Positions 1 to 12,404 are shown, counted from the stretch's first letter. The stretch is DNA of 64,000 bases from Multifurca ochricompacta (GCA_022496185.1 WTXG01000013.1:310001-374000), one strand, 5' to 3'. Notes: generated by a model from the letters alone, not told the origin. Numbers and translations are program-made.

Positions 1-95
1 TTGTTTTTCACTTTCAAGTACTTTCAAGTACAGTACGCTAGGTAGTGAGTTCTTGATATCATGGTTTTCTACTGGTGGTACTTTGCTGAGTGAAT

Positions 96-1228
96 GCAAT
101 TCACCCAACGGATTGTGCCGAATCACGTGATGTAAAGTAAACAGCAAATTCTGCTAAACCAAGATAGCGGTAGATAGGTTCCGGGATAACAGTTCAACAC
201 GTGATGTGGGGTGAACAATGGCAAAATTGTTGAACCAAGATACTGGTACCCAACTCTCCCCCACCGCTGACATCCCTAAAGTGGTAATCTTGTTACACGA
301 CTGTGATTTGTAATAATATTCATTTTAAAAGGAAAGTTATCAACGAAATATCATTACAAATCGGTTGGAATAAGATGAGATAAGGATTAGATAAGAACTT
401 TGGCATTTTCGCGCGTTCTCACTAGCCTCAAGAATGAGCCACCCTCTTGTTCCAGCACTTGGAGCATACAGTGGTCCCGGAATTGGACCTGGCGCTTCTT
501 TTTCTCGCTCTCATTAACTCTTTGGCCTTCTTGTTTTTCCTATCTTGCTTTCAACAGTGGTCACAAGTCTTGTGCAGCAAGTGTAAAGGTACAAGATTAG
601 GTTTTTTTTTTTGAAATCAATTTTATTTGCACTTCAGGGCCTTGCCCAAATCACACAGCTACTACCAGAACATAATAACTACTGTTGTGAACATGAGAGA
701 AGGGTGGGAACCACCATGTGCAAAACCTCTTGGTAGAGGGAAACAAGAGAGACAGTGTGTAATAGAGAAGGAGTGGAGAGGAAAAGAGAGCCTGTGTATT
801 GGAGAAGAGAGGTGAACTTAACCATACTACCCAACATCACCAACTCAGACTTAATCCAGCTCGCAAGGTCGTCTCACCGAAGGAGGCGTTGTGAAGGCCC
901 GCATGTCCTGGATCTGGATGAAGGTGAGGGGGTAAGGTCGTCGTTGATGAAAACGTTGTCTACATGTCACATGACTTTGATTTGTAATGATTTTTTCGAT
1001 AACTTTCCTTTTAAAATGAATATTATTACAAATCACAGTCGTGTAACAAGATTACCACTTTAGGGATGTCAGCGGTGGGGGAGAGTTGGGTACCAGTATC
1101 TTGGTTCAACAATTTGCCATTGTTCACCCCACATCACGTGTTGAACTGTTATCCCGGAACCTCTGTACAGAATTTGCTGTTGTTTACTTTACATCATGTG
1201 ATTCGGCACAACCCGTTGGGCGAATTGC
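96..1228. repeat. Long inverted repeat (foldback-like), arms of about 250-265 bp
   Basis: The left arm (96-362) is the near-exact reverse complement of the right arm (979-1228), with only scattered substitutions and small indels. The middle (363-978) is not repeated. The arms hold paired CACGTG-type motifs and end in gattTGTAATGA-like sequence. No transposase is encoded and I could not recognise a target duplication, so this may be a foldback element or a decayed DNA transposon. The spacer shows no convincing gene. Confidence 0.75.
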
Positions 1229-2635
1229 GTCCAGCGTCTTCAGTAGCGCACAGATTACAACGATTGGACTTTCTACTTGGCTTCTCCCAACCTTGGAATC
1301 CATGTGTACATTCTCGATATCTGAATGTGATGCTATACAACACGCTCAAATCACACCTGGTTAATTCTCTGGAAAATTCAATTTTTGATTTCATTTGTAC
1401 TTGAAATGAATGACTTGCATTACGCCATTGTGACCCCTATTACTGTATGACTTTTCATTTCTCTGTCATTTTTACTTGTATACATTTCTTGAATATTGTT
1501 ACATCACATTATTATTTTAAAAGGACTCCCATTGTAGCATAAATTTCTAAGTTCACTTGTATCAATAACAGTCTTGAATTGCCTCCACTTCAAAATCCTC
1601 TTGCACGCTCCCGCTTGTCTTCTATTGCATCTATTATCATATCAGAATGTGCCCTCTTGTTCCTCATTCTTCATACCCCTCATTCTAGATTACCAAAGGG
1701 GCACCCCCTCTTCTGGCCCTACTAACTGAAGCTCGCCCTCAAGTTATCTTCCGTGGCTGGCCAAGACACTTGCTGACTAAGTCAACAGGCGCACCTCCCC
1801 CTCAAAGCCCCTTCTCCAAGACCCCCTTCCTGCACCCTATTCCATCGCCGTTGTCAAACAGCGAACCACGCTCCGTCTGGTGTCTCATCCTTCAAGACTG
1901 CCTGTGGGTGGCCGACTCCTGTGGCTGTGGGAAGGACATCATATCCATACAAAACTCGCTAAAACGAAACCTCTTGGAAGCTGAGCAAGAATAGACAGGT
2001 AGATAAAGAAAAAATATCAAGACGACAGGAACTTGGCATACAGTCAATGTGTGCATCCCATTTATGACGGCTTGCCAACGATTCCACGTTGAAGTGCGTT
2101 CGCCTGTTGCAGACCGGGATGCAAACGGTCGCAACTAGGCCAGGATTTGCATGCCTCACCTCACTGCTGGTATTTTGTCATTGCCGTTCCATTTTGAAAT
2201 ATGAGTTTCGAAACAGAACCTATATACTTGTATCTCAAAGCTGCGGATTGTCCAGAGGCGTGGAACGATCGACACGGCTTTCGTCTGATCCCCGGAAGAT
2301 TAGCAATCCGCTATTTGTCCGGCAGGGTCATTGGGTGTTGAGCAGGGCACGCATGTTCCTAATGCAAGTTTCTGAAACTCAGGCCATGGTTAGACATGGC
2401 CATTCAAAAGGATGCCAACAATGGGGTTGAAGAGAGCCAAGTGGCAGGGAAAGTAACAGAGATGGTGGTGGTTCAAGGGAAAGCCATGGGCGGTCATACT
2501 TTTATTTTCTAGACAATTACAGGGCAATGACGTTTTTATCGTGTGTTTGCTTGACACAATGCGCGCGGGACAGATTTGATGTGTTAACGCGAAGACGACT
2601 ACCAATTGAGGAGGATCGTCCGAAACTACTTCAAA
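1229..2635. other. Intergenic, no gene recognised
   Basis: Apart from the short dispersed repeat at its left end I see only short unconserved reading frames here, and no RNA gene or recognisable element. Confidence 0.5.
1243..1312 (+). repeat. Dispersed repeat, copy 1 (second copy at 6339-6407)
   Basis: About 70 bp just outside the right arm of the inverted repeat match 6339-6407 in the same orientation with a handful of differences. The shared core includes GGACTTTCTA, CTTCTCCCAACCTTGGAATCC and GTACATT. The second copy has no inverted arms around it, so the sequence is an independent dispersed repeat or the remnant end of a larger element. Confidence 0.55.
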
Positions 2636-2826
2636 CCTAAGCGTAGGGCTGCGCACTGTCCGTTTGACAGGTCACACATGGGAAGATTACATTGCTAGAA
2701 TGACTAGGATGACTCGAAATGCCACTGCTAGACTGCCTATCATGGTTCTTATGGGTAGTGTAGTGTAGTCATCCTGGTCATTCTAGCAATGTAATCTTCC
2801 CATGTGTAAGCAGCCCTACCTAAGTG
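2636..2826. mobile_element. hAT-type MITE (175 bp) with 8-bp target duplication
   Basis: The element is 2644-2818. It begins TAGGGCTGC and ends GCAGCCCTA. Inside the ends, 2674-2714 and 2767-2807 form 41-bp inverted arms with a single mismatch around a 52-base loop. The left arm carries an extra stretch of about 20 bases next to the terminal motif. Flanking octamers are cctaagcg (2636-2643) and cctaagtg (2819-2826), an 8-bp duplication with one C/T-type difference, as expected for hAT. It has no coding capacity and would depend on a transposase elsewhere. Confidence 0.8.
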
Positions 2827-3593
2827 TTCCTAGTAATTGTCAGCCATAGGCACCGCACGAGTACCAGACGAAAGCTTAAACGACGATTCCATGTGGGTAT
2901 TGAAGAAGAGAGAACACTTTGGGATAGGGAAAGACACGACACTGGTTGGCGCTTCAATGTTCGAATAGACTCTAAAGGGAAGAAAACGTCGAATATTCTG
3001 CAGGTCTCCACGCGAGTGGGTCAGATGAGTGGATAGCATGCCGGTGTGGGAAGGGAAGTCGGAAAGTTGTTGTGTCGGCGGCGGCACGTGAGTAGTCCCG
3101 GTGGCTCAACTTAACATAATAACACAACATCAACTCATCCCGCGAGGGGTTGACACGCTCTTTTCAACAGTCGACGTGTCAAGGATCTTCTCAAGAAAGA
3201 AAGGTGAATCTGGTGGTATCGAAACTGCGTTTCTGAGTAGATCGATAATGAAGAGAGTGAGGAGCATTTGGCGAAGCCATGATTGTGCTGAACATTCCAA
3301 AGCCCAACTACAGCGCACTTGTTGGAACTCTGTTTTAAATTGATCCTTATGGGATTCCATTACGAGATGCAAAGCACTCTTCACTTGATATCCATTCAGT
3401 TGCGTACCCACACTCTGGAAGATACCGCGATTCCAATTCAATATCTCGGACGGAGTCCGACATGCCCCTTAGGGAAGAGTAAATGAAAGTATAAACACGA
3501 CAGAAGAAACTCGTTTCTTTTGTGGATCCCCAAGGATCACGATCCATCTCGATCCACTGGCAGCTCACCTTGACCCCAGCCACGGTCCTAATT
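2827..3593. other. Intergenic, upstream region of the P450 gene
   Basis: No gene recognised. A TATA-like stretch (AGTATAAAC, about 3487-3495) lies roughly 100 bases before the P450 ATG and could be its core promoter; this is inference from position and motif only. Confidence 0.35.
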
Positions 3594-5713
3594 ATGGCCT
3601 TTCTCCTGTCTATCCTCGACCTGGTTGTTCTGCTATCCTCTATCATTGCTTTTCAGGCTGTACGGGACTATCGAAGACGAGGCGGGGTACCATATCCTCC
3701 TGGCCCACGACCCTTACCCGTACTCGGAAATCTTCTCCATATTCCAAAGGAGCATTCCTGGCTCACCTACACCCAATATTCGAAGAAATATGGTACGAGC
3801 GAGTCACTCTTCCTCATGCCTTCGTTTAAAATATACGTTCTAGGGGATGTCATTTCCTTCCGCGTATTTGGGCAAGTCATCGTCGTATTGAACACCATCA
3901 AAGCCGCCAAAGATTTGCTTGAGAAGCGCGGAGAAATCTACTCTGATCGCCCTGAAACTCCAATCTTAGACATGTATGAAAATAAAATTCCGCGTTCGTA
4001 CTATCGGCTAACATCTTTCAGGATGGAATGGCAGTGGGTTCTGCCAACGGCGAGATATGGGGATACTTGGCGTCCGGCGCGTAGGTTGCTTGACCGTGGC
4101 CTTCGCCCAGGGGCTGTAGCATCATATCGCCCAATGCAACAGGCGAGGGCACGTGTACTCATGACTCGGCTATTGGCGAGCCCGTATAAGTGGGAGGACC
4201 ACATCGAGTTGTCAGTGACACTCTTTTTTGGCTACCCATCCACCAATTAATTTATTATTAGGCTACAAGGGGAGCTACTATTAGACATGACGTATGGTTA
4301 CCAGGTACTGGACAGGCAGGACAGAAAGTTCGACATGGTAAAACGATTGAGTGAATTTGGGACGACATTAGTACTTCCCGGTGCTTTGCTGGTCAATAAT
4401 CTCCCTTTTCGTAAGTGGTCTCTTTCATACAGTATACAAGTCTCACAGTGACCTCAGTGCGTCACATCCCTGAATGGTTGCCACGGTTCAGCTACAAGCC
4501 GCTTGCCCGCTACGGCCATGCCATGGGGTGGAAGTCGTGAACGGACCAATTCACTTTGTGAAAGAAAGTATTGTAAGAAATGTCACAAGGTATCTTTGAA
4601 AAGGCTCACAGAATTTACCGTAGCTCAGGGGCACAGCACGGCCCTCACTTGCTCTCCAAAATTTACAAGAGATAGAAAAGCTAAGTGGATCAGACCGTGA
4701 CAAGGCAGAGAAAATGGTCTCGGGAGCTTTGGCCTCGCTGTATTCAGGTGAGTGATTGCTGCAACCCTGTGATCCTGATCTGATTGAAATAAATTTCCCA
4801 GCTGGTTCCGACACTGTATGTCGCCAAAACATCTATTTATCTGCGTGCTGACATGTGGCTCAACCTTCCAGACCGTCTCAGCCACATTGACGTTCTTCCT
4901 CGTGTGTTTGCTCCACCCCGAAATACAGAAGAAGGCTCAGGAAGAAATAGATGCTGTTACGGGGCGCGAGAGATTTCCGTCTTTTGAGGACCGTCCAAGG
5001 TTACCATTTGTTGATGCGATATGCAAGGAAGTTTTGAGGTGGATGCCTGTGACACCCCTCGGTGCGTGCTATCAATATCGACTTGGCACGTATCTGAATA
5101 CGTCCATACTTCACAGCGGTTCCTCACGCAGTCACACAAGATGATGTTTATGAGGGCCTTTTCATACCCAAGGGTGCGTGGCCTTTGTCTATCAGGTGGC
5201 CTCGAGGTTTGCTGATGTGATTATTACCAGGTGCGATAGTTTTTGGAAACACCTGGTAAGATATTTTTTCTGTATTACTTGCGGTAGCTTCATTTATTTG
5301 CAGGGCAATCCTACGTGACCCAGATGAGTACGAGGATCCGGACGCGTTTAAACCAGAACGATTCCTCAACTCTAACGGAAGCTTGCGCGACGATCTTAAC
5401 TTAACATCAGTGTTTGGATTTGGAAAGCGTATCTGCCCTGGAAGGCATTTTGTAGATGCGACGTTGTTTATCACTGTTGCGTCTTTACTTTCGGTTTTCA
5501 ATATCAAGAAGCGGAAAGAGGACGAAGATGGCGCATTTCGCTACACATATACAGGAGACTCGGTAATAAGGTATATCATTTATTTGTGGTGCTCAAAGAA
5601 AGAGAGAAGAAGTGATTATTATTTTCAGTCATCCAAACCGATTTGGGTGCTCTGTTGTCCCCCGGGACAAAATAGCGGAAGAACTCATCAATGCGGATAC
5701 CTTGTCACGTTGA
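3594..5713 (+). CDS. Cytochrome P450 monooxygenase, 12 exons, one 1-base frameshift
   Basis: Haem-thiolate monooxygenase of the microsomal fungal type. Exons: 3594-3792, 3844-3973, 4022-4210, 4262-4410, 4458-4589, 4629-4747, 4802-4815, 4872-5061, 5117-5173, 5232-5256, 5304-5570, 5629-5713; all introns are GT-AG and 38-58 nt. The product is about 518 residues, the usual P450 length. Visible motifs: N-terminal hydrophobic anchor, proline hinge (PYPPGPRPLP), I-helix AGSDTT built from exons 6-8 across a 14-nt exon, ExxR (KEVLRW), PERF and the haem loop FGFGKRICPGR. The frame breaks near 4531-4534 (after the HAMGW residues); one missing G explains it, and the exon total becomes a multiple of three when it is counted. 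The family resembles agaricomycete CYP5144/CYP64-like enzymes; substrate unknown. An in-frame ATG-less extension to 3522 is less likely than the ATG at 3594. Confidence 0.88.
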
Positions 5714-6750
5714 CTGCCTGATAACAATTCCAGTTTATCTATGTATATACAATAGCACATTTTTACGAGAACACAAATTCATTTTCAACGGCAGTTAGAG
5801 GATCACGCTAGCGAGGTGCCACCCGCCGCAACACATAGGCATGGTGGTGAAGGCTAAAGGCTAAAGGGCATTACGGAGAACAGAACGGAGAACTCCGGAG
5901 CCTCGGGACTTTCAACTCGCGGCCCGGAGAGACCCGGATGCAAGACCATGATGGGCCGTGCCCAAATCGCGTGGCTACTAGCAAGACCATGGTCACCCCT
6001 CCCCCTCCCCGTTCTCCTTAGCTCTGGGTCGATTCGTCGATTCGCAAGCTGCTCCACTCCACATCTGAGCCACGAAATGATATCTATTGTTTTTTCATTT
6101 ATCTGCGTTGTGTTCTGCACTTGCGTGTTCCGATGACCGCCGAAGCTGCAATAGTTGTGGCGGAACCAACATAGCATTCCATTCCATTGTTTCTGGGCTT
6201 GTATGCTCCAGCGCACACATATTTAAGGTGACGACGCCATGTCTCATTCGACACTTGGCGACGATTCAAAATTCCGAGAGTCGTCTTTGGTTTTTTTTCG
6301 GGCCTGCCATTAGTTGTAGTGGCGCACAGATCCGGGACTTGCGCACTGATTCCAACAATTGGACTTTCTATTTGGCTTCTCCCAACCTTGGAATCCATTT
6401 GTACATTTCAATGAAAGACCGCCGACATACCTGCATTTCCGACCCTAATACCTTGAGTCTCAAGTCTCCATGCTCACGAAATGCAATGGTGCTAACTACT
6501 ACTTAGGAAGTAGAGCATTTTCCTCGTCATTTAATTCCTCGTGTCTCCTTTACGACGAGCTTCGTAAACTACTGATCTGTATTCTCGGACTATTTAAGAC
6601 CCTCATTACCTGCAAGGGACCACTTTACCTTATCCTCGACCTCTCACTAACCTTTCCGCTCATACCACCAACCAACCAACCAATTGACAAGCAACTAAGT
6701 TCCAAGTAATCGGAACTTAGTTGTTTTTTTACGACTACCCCCCTCCCTCA
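5714..6750. other. Intergenic with one dispersed repeat
   Basis: No gene recognised. The stretch 6339-6407 is the second copy of the repeat seen at 1243-1312. The rest shows only short reading frames without recognisable motifs. Confidence 0.45.
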
Positions 6751-7966
6751 ATGCCTTCTTATCCTGCGCGTGTATCCCATCTTCTGGGACAGACCATCGA
6801 CAACGGTGGCTCAGGATTGAAGCAATTCTGGGTGCGGGGGCCTTCGGTGTTGTTTATCGTGCAGTCGATACGCAAACTGGAGTGCAGTATGCCGTCAAGC
6901 GAGTAGAGAAGGCGGTTCAGCCTACTATCACACCCGCGAGAGGGACTTCATGCACGAGTGTCATCCCATCCTCACGTTCTTACGTTCCACCGTGAGATAA
7001 ACGCGGGTCGTTATGCCTTCTATGTCTATGACCTTTGCGCTGGCGACCTTCATCAGTCATCAGGAAGCTGTCGTTCTTCCGGGAGGATGAGCTCATCAAG
7101 CGCGTCTTCATTCAAATCATAGACGCGCTCGAATATTCCCATTCTCGTGGCGTTTTTCACCGGGATCTAAAGCCCGAGAACATTCTCGTCTCCGCCCAGA
7201 GTGGAGATATTGACGTCTTCCTTGCCGACTTTGGTCTTGCCACCACTAACAAAATGACGGCATCGTCGTGTGGAACTCCATGCTTTATGGGCCCAGGTAT
7301 GCGTCTCTATGCATTTCACTTTTTATTTATTTGCTAAAAGTCCTGGCAGAGTCATTGGTGCCGCATCACAGGCCATACTCTACAGTTCAAGGGGATGTTT
7401 GGGCACTCGGTTGCATTCTTGCAGAGATGATTTCCAACGTACGCCCGTGGACATTGGCTACTCCGGAAGATAAAGATTACAACGATTACATGATGGACCG
7501 CACCATTCTGTTCGATGTCCTCCCTGTGTCGTACCCTGCATACTTGCTCCTGCGTAAGATTTTCGGTACTCAGCCGGAACATCGACCCTCACTCGCCACC
7601 ATCCGCATGGAAGTGCTCATGATGGACACGTTCTTCCTCACTGACGAGGAGGCAGCAGAATGTGGCTGGAAAGATCGCATTGAAAAGAAGAAGATGCGTA
7701 AGATGCGCGTATACGGTGGTGCTGCCTTTTCGTCCCGTCGTTCTTCGGTCACGTCCTCTGGTTCCAACTACGAGTCATGCACGGAGTCATCATCGCCATC
7801 TTCACGCTATTCGTATGGCTCGTCATCATCGGCATTCGACTCAAGTTCGGCTGAGTCGAGTCAACGACTCGTTACGCCTCCTGCTCAGGCAGCAGTAGAG
7901 GTTTTCCATACCATAGAAAAGGTGTCAAGTCGCCTGGAAGTAGCACCGCGCCTAGCCACGGCGTAG
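6751..7966 (+). CDS. Serine/threonine protein kinase, Ran1/Ksp1-like, with four frame breaks
   Basis: Two exons, 6751-7296 and 7350-7966, with a 53-nt GT-AG intron. The second half is clean. It starts with RKLSFF, then the catalytic loop HRDLKPEN, the Mg-binding ADFGLA, the activation segment CGTPCFMGPE and the GDVWALGCILAEM of subdomain IX, followed by a Ser-rich tail (about residues 300-375). The first 290 bases encode the glycine loop (GAGAFGVV) and the AVK lysine, but in four successive frames: breaks near 6804, 6925, 6990 and 7060, each a net loss of one base. With four bases restored in the count the gene is 388 codons. The opening MPSYPARVSHLLG resembles basidiomycete Ran1/Sks1-type kinases, which act in nutrient and meiotic control in yeasts; that assignment is from memory of the family. 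It is either a pseudogene or an error-prone stretch of assembly. Confidence 0.75.
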
Positions 7967-9101
7967 ACTTGGTTTTGATTTTGCGATTAATATTTTAAAC
8001 ACAGACATTGGACTCCTTGATGGACCTAGTTTACGATACGTTACGATTATAATTATTTACTTGATAAATTATACTCAAAAATATTGAACCATGTATCCAT
8101 GTATTCCTGCATATGCATACGATTTCAGAACAATGGAAATTCGTTCAAGTTCGCTCTTATTTTGACTTTGTCTGCTAGCCATTCGTCTAATCATCAAAAC
8201 GCATTCTGAAGGATGTAAAGGGCGATTGGTGTATGCGCAAGTGGAGGATAAGTTGTTGTCCCTTTAAATGCTGGGCGGGACTGGCAGCACGGGATTACAC
8301 ATCGACCGTGACAGACTGACACTGGCACTGGCACTGGCACTGGCGCTGACAAAAAGAGATCCTTATAGCCGACGGTATGTTCTTTGGTGGTGCCACCAAG
8401 AAGACCATTGTGGCCATGGATCTCCTTCCGATATTTGTCCACAACCACAGCAACAAATACGTAGGCATCATTCCGCCCTGCCCTGTAATGTCACTGTTAG
8501 GATCAAGTCTACCGGTATCCATGGAGACAACATTTTTCCCCAGCAGAATGAGAAAATACTTTGTGGCACTAGCACTAAGAGGCCGCACACACACACACAC
8601 TCCCATTCCTCTTTCCCCATCTTGTCCTGGCCTTGCGCCAGTCTACCCGTGTCCAATGTGCCATTATTAGGCTTCAGGCAGTAGTAGAAAAGGCATTCAG
8701 ACAGGGTCTAGGAGGATAAACTGGACCAGGACCAGTGAAAATAACGGGCATTCCCCTTTAGCGGCGTTTGAAAGTGCTCACGTGATATTCCGGCAACCGG
8801 GACTGGGGCCCGGCTTAGACAGACCGGATCAATGCATTACAGATTTGTCATTCGCTACTAAATTAGGAAGCTTGCTTATCTAATCCGTCTGTGCTCACCG
8901 CGCCCGCCGGTATGACCGCTAGTCTTCATCATATACTGACCGGTACAAGTACACGTTTCTCATGAATCACATATATTCAGAGTGCTGTGAATGTTTTTTT
9001 TATATAAGTAGGGAAGCACATACACTTGCAAAGGACTACTAATAACTTGGTTCAGGTGCAAACTAATACCTTGAAACCTTTGAATAGTGTATATTCAGGC
9101 A
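7967..9101. other. Intergenic with microsatellites
   Basis: No gene recognised. Simple repeats are visible: about four CTGGCA units near 8318-8345 and a CA run near 8586-8600. AT-rich sequence at 8020-8100 fits a 3' flank of the kinase gene. Confidence 0.45.
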
Positions 9102-11142
9102 CTAGGAAATCTCTTGAGAAGCGACTGTAGTACCTACCTCTAAACTGTCCCGTGCCTGAGCGACTCTCTTCTCTAGCTCCACAAGATATGATTCGCCCAT
9201 TTGAGCGTGAACCTTCAAGCAGAAGATGCAGTCGTCTTGAGTAGTGTGCTTATAGAGAGCTGCAAGGTATTCCCCAGAAATATCCGATTCGTTGACTAGT
9301 GGCTGATAAACTGTCTGCTTCAATTGTTCAATATTCTGTTTGAAAAGGTTATGCAGCCACGATGGTAGGGTAGGTGGTGGGACTTCCAGCGCCGAAGTCG
9401 TTCCGTAGGCGTTTTTGCGAGCAGGGAGTTTAGTAGGATTTTGCTTTTGTCCAGGACAACCAACCCAGATTTTCGATGGCCCACTATGAATATCGAGGAA
9501 TGCTTCGAGGCATGAAACGAGGCTATCTCGACAGAGCTTTCGAAAATTGACAAGTTCGCTCAGTGTTTGGCCCTCAAACAGGCGAAGTCCGTCCTCAAGG
9601 TATTCAAACGTCATAGGGTGATCAAGAGTGAGGTGTGCGGCGTCATTAGCTTCTGGAAACAGCCTGTTACTGCTTGCAATGGCATACGCCCGAAATGCTG
9701 CGACCCCGGTTGGTGTGGCTAACTTCATGTACTTGACTTCGCCGCGGATGGAAGATTGGATGGCGAACATGTCGTATTTCCCTGCAGCAGCCAGCAGTGC
9801 CAACAGTCTATCGTACGACGAAGGTATCTCGGAAGGGATCGGATATAGCAGCGTGATGAGAGCTCGAACCAATCCCGCGTCCTCTGATAAGTGCAAAACT
9901 GGGAGTCCGTCAAGCGTTTCATCGTTGGAAGGCTGAGGGAGAGAAAACATGTCCCGAAAGAATTCCGATGAAGAGGCTAGTATCGATTTGTGGATGCGGA
10001 AGTTGACATTGTCGGATGATTGAACTATGATATCTGCCCCACTCAGGTCCAAGCACTTAGGCAGAGGCAAGACAGACCCCACTGAGTTGACATGACCTTT
10101 ATCCTGATAGTCTGTCCTTTCCCCCACGATACGGAGAGTTGACTCGGCCTGTAAGACATGGTGACTCTCATGCGGTGCACTCTACATCAACGACACTTAC
10201 CTTTTGCATATCTCTGTGAACAACGGCGGTCAAGGCCGTCCAAAAAGTTTGTATCATCGGGACCGACATTCGACTACAGGACGCGCATCCCCCCCCGTGG
10301 CGCACCAAGGCCATCTGAAGTTCAATAATATCGAAGAGGGAGGGTTCCCTAGCAATGGAATCAATGTAGTCATCCAACCACTTTGGGATTCCCGAAGAAG
10401 AGCAGTTGAAGCAAAATAAACTTTGCAGCCTTCCCTCCATAGCGAAATTAAATTTCCTATAGTGGGAAAAGGTTGTCGAGAGATTCTTTTGGACATTCTT
10501 GTGATAGTCCCAAAGTTCATAAAGATAGGCGCCCGGCGTAGCGTCGAGCTTTCCTTCCAGGTTCTCAATAGTAAAAGAGAACTTCAACGTGATTCGCGCA
10601 GCCTGGGATATCTCCTGACGGAGTCCATACTTTTGGGCAAGATAATAAGCATGGAAAACATTCTCTGGACAGATGAATGGTGGATCTTGTAGGGCTATGA
10701 TTCCCCGAATGTGACCCAGTACCGAATTCATACTGTATTTTTGGGCCACGGATAGGAGTTCCATCCTCATTTCGAGCGTTGGAGGAAGGACAGGGGTTAC
10801 AGGGAAAGTGAAAGTGAGGAGGCTGGAGAGGATTACGCCACTATCAGGTAGCTGCACAACCGGAAGAGAGGGGCGCATTTCTTCAGCACTTGCAACACTA
10901 TCTGCGGTATCGGAGGGATAGGATGTTGCTTTTATCATCCCAGCTAGCACAGGGGAGCTTTTAATAATATAGATGCCCAGAATTCGAAATTCCTGGGAGT
11001 CCCGAGAACAAAGTATGAGATCCGCGTCCGGATCATCAAAAAGCTCCTTGGGTGGTTCATCTTGGTTAGGTTGAGGTAACTTGGATGGCGTTTCCAGAGG
11101 GTTTTCGTTTGTTGTCTTCGGGATCTCTTCGACAGTAGACAT
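9102..11142 (-). CDS. Tandem BTB/POZ domain protein, two exons
   Basis: Exon 1 is 11142-10201 and exon 2 is 10148-9102, joined in phase by a 52-nt intron (10149-10200; donor GTAAGT, acceptor CTTACAG). The product is 662 residues. BTB 1 spans roughly residues 35-150 (DADLILCSRDSQEFRILGIY...), followed by a BACK-like helical part. BTB 2 follows the splice junction (DIIVQSSDNVNFRIHKSILA, about residues 345-450) with its own helical tail and a Cys pair near the end. Each half resembles the large agaricomycete family of single BTB proteins, which mediate protein-protein contacts, some as Cul3 adaptors. Read separately, the downstream half has no ATG and could only start at GTG, whereas the splice joins it cleanly. 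The start ATG at 11142 is the first in frame. No targeting signal is visible. Confidence 0.82.
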
Positions 11143-12404
11143 GATCTAGTATCACAAGCTGAGTTTGGTAAATAGGGTTAGGGTTTAAGGTTTAGGCAAC
11201 GACACTGAATTGCCATTTCAAGATCATAGAACAACCATCCCCAGCTAAGTGTTGAAACGAAGGTTGGCCAATTGGCCGTGACTGTCTATCAAAGAGAAAA
11301 TAGACTATCTTTGAGTGAGGACGCGCGGGGTCAAGAGCAAGTGGAGGTGTAGCGGGGTAATCAGGGGCCGCTAACGGCGTTCACAACCAAAACATTTACA
11401 GTCACATTCCATCTATCAAGCAAATTTCATAGAACCCATCCACGTTTCGGGCTTCAGGAGCCAGCTCATCTGAGTTATGAGAACTCATGACAGGCGTTTA
11501 AGCCTCATAATGATGCTATGTGAGGGCTTACTAGGGATGTGAAGTATACTCAAAACTCAGATTATTCTGAATGCCTCTGAATCGAAAATAAGACAAGAAA
11601 CCCGTCCCGCGCCTGCGCTAAAACTTGCTATCTTCTTCATCAACATGGTATCTAAGACCAGTCAAGCAGTCCTGGCGGATACTCGAAGGCCTACGGAGAG
11701 TAAGCGTAAGATGAGAATGAGAAACCGTCTTTCAGCTGGTGAGATGTATGCTGCACGTCTTCCACTGCCCTCGCTTCGCTGCAGTACAAAACGAACTCGC
11801 TACCATTTACCCCCCTCGGGATGGCTCAGCTTTATCCATACTTCCATGTTCAAGTCCATGACCTTTCCTACAGCTTATCCGTGCTAGCCTCAAGCCAGTG
11901 CGTCAAACAACTTGTGTTGAAAACCACATATAGTGACTTAGTCAATCAACACACTCCTTGTGACCCTGTGGTTCATCTCAAATTTACCGAGGCACACCGA
12001 AGGTACTTACGACCGCTCTTGCTTATAGTAGTTGCATGCGGAGTTTAGGGACATCAAGATCATGAAACTGTGTACCGGACTTGAAAAACTGTGCAAACTG
12101 TGCAAAGTTAAGGTTGAAATTGACGTGGTAAAGAGAGCAGTCACGTTCTCGCGATGTCACTGTCACAGTGAACCATAAACGTGACAGCGTGACCGTGGTC
12201 CGAACGCGTCTTGCTAGGACCGCGTACCCGCGGCTCCCAGAAGGCGTCTTAATTGTAACACAACTCACAACACCCAACATTTTATCTACTACCAACTACA
12301 ATTGTCTCACAACAGTCAACAAGATTCGGCTAACATGCTTGTTTCTTCAAAACATTTCCCCGAGGCGACCGAAATGAGTGATAATCACACATTGATCTTA
12401 CGAC
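11143..12404. other. Intergenic; possible small degraded gene at about 11645-12048
   Basis: Two overlapping short reading frames at 11645-11887 (ATG at 11645) and 11821-12048 look somewhat coding, with a GTAAGC...TTTCAG pair at about 11700-11735, but I recognise no family and cannot build a full model. Near 11173-11196 there is a short telomere-like run (GGGTTAGGG then TTTAGG). Nothing else is recognised. Confidence 0.3.

Noticed and set aside
8268..8684. Gene over the CTGGCA and CA repeats
   Set aside because: The peptides are made of simple-sequence repeats (LALALAL, THTHTHS), are open on both strands and lack motifs.
9102..10127. Separate BTB gene starting at 10127
   Set aside because: The supposed start codon is GTG. 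The in-phase intron linking it to the upstream BTB frame is a better explanation.
11173..11196. Interstitial telomere repeat
   Set aside because: Only about two TTAGGG-like units with errors. Too short to support a telomere fusion or a functional site.
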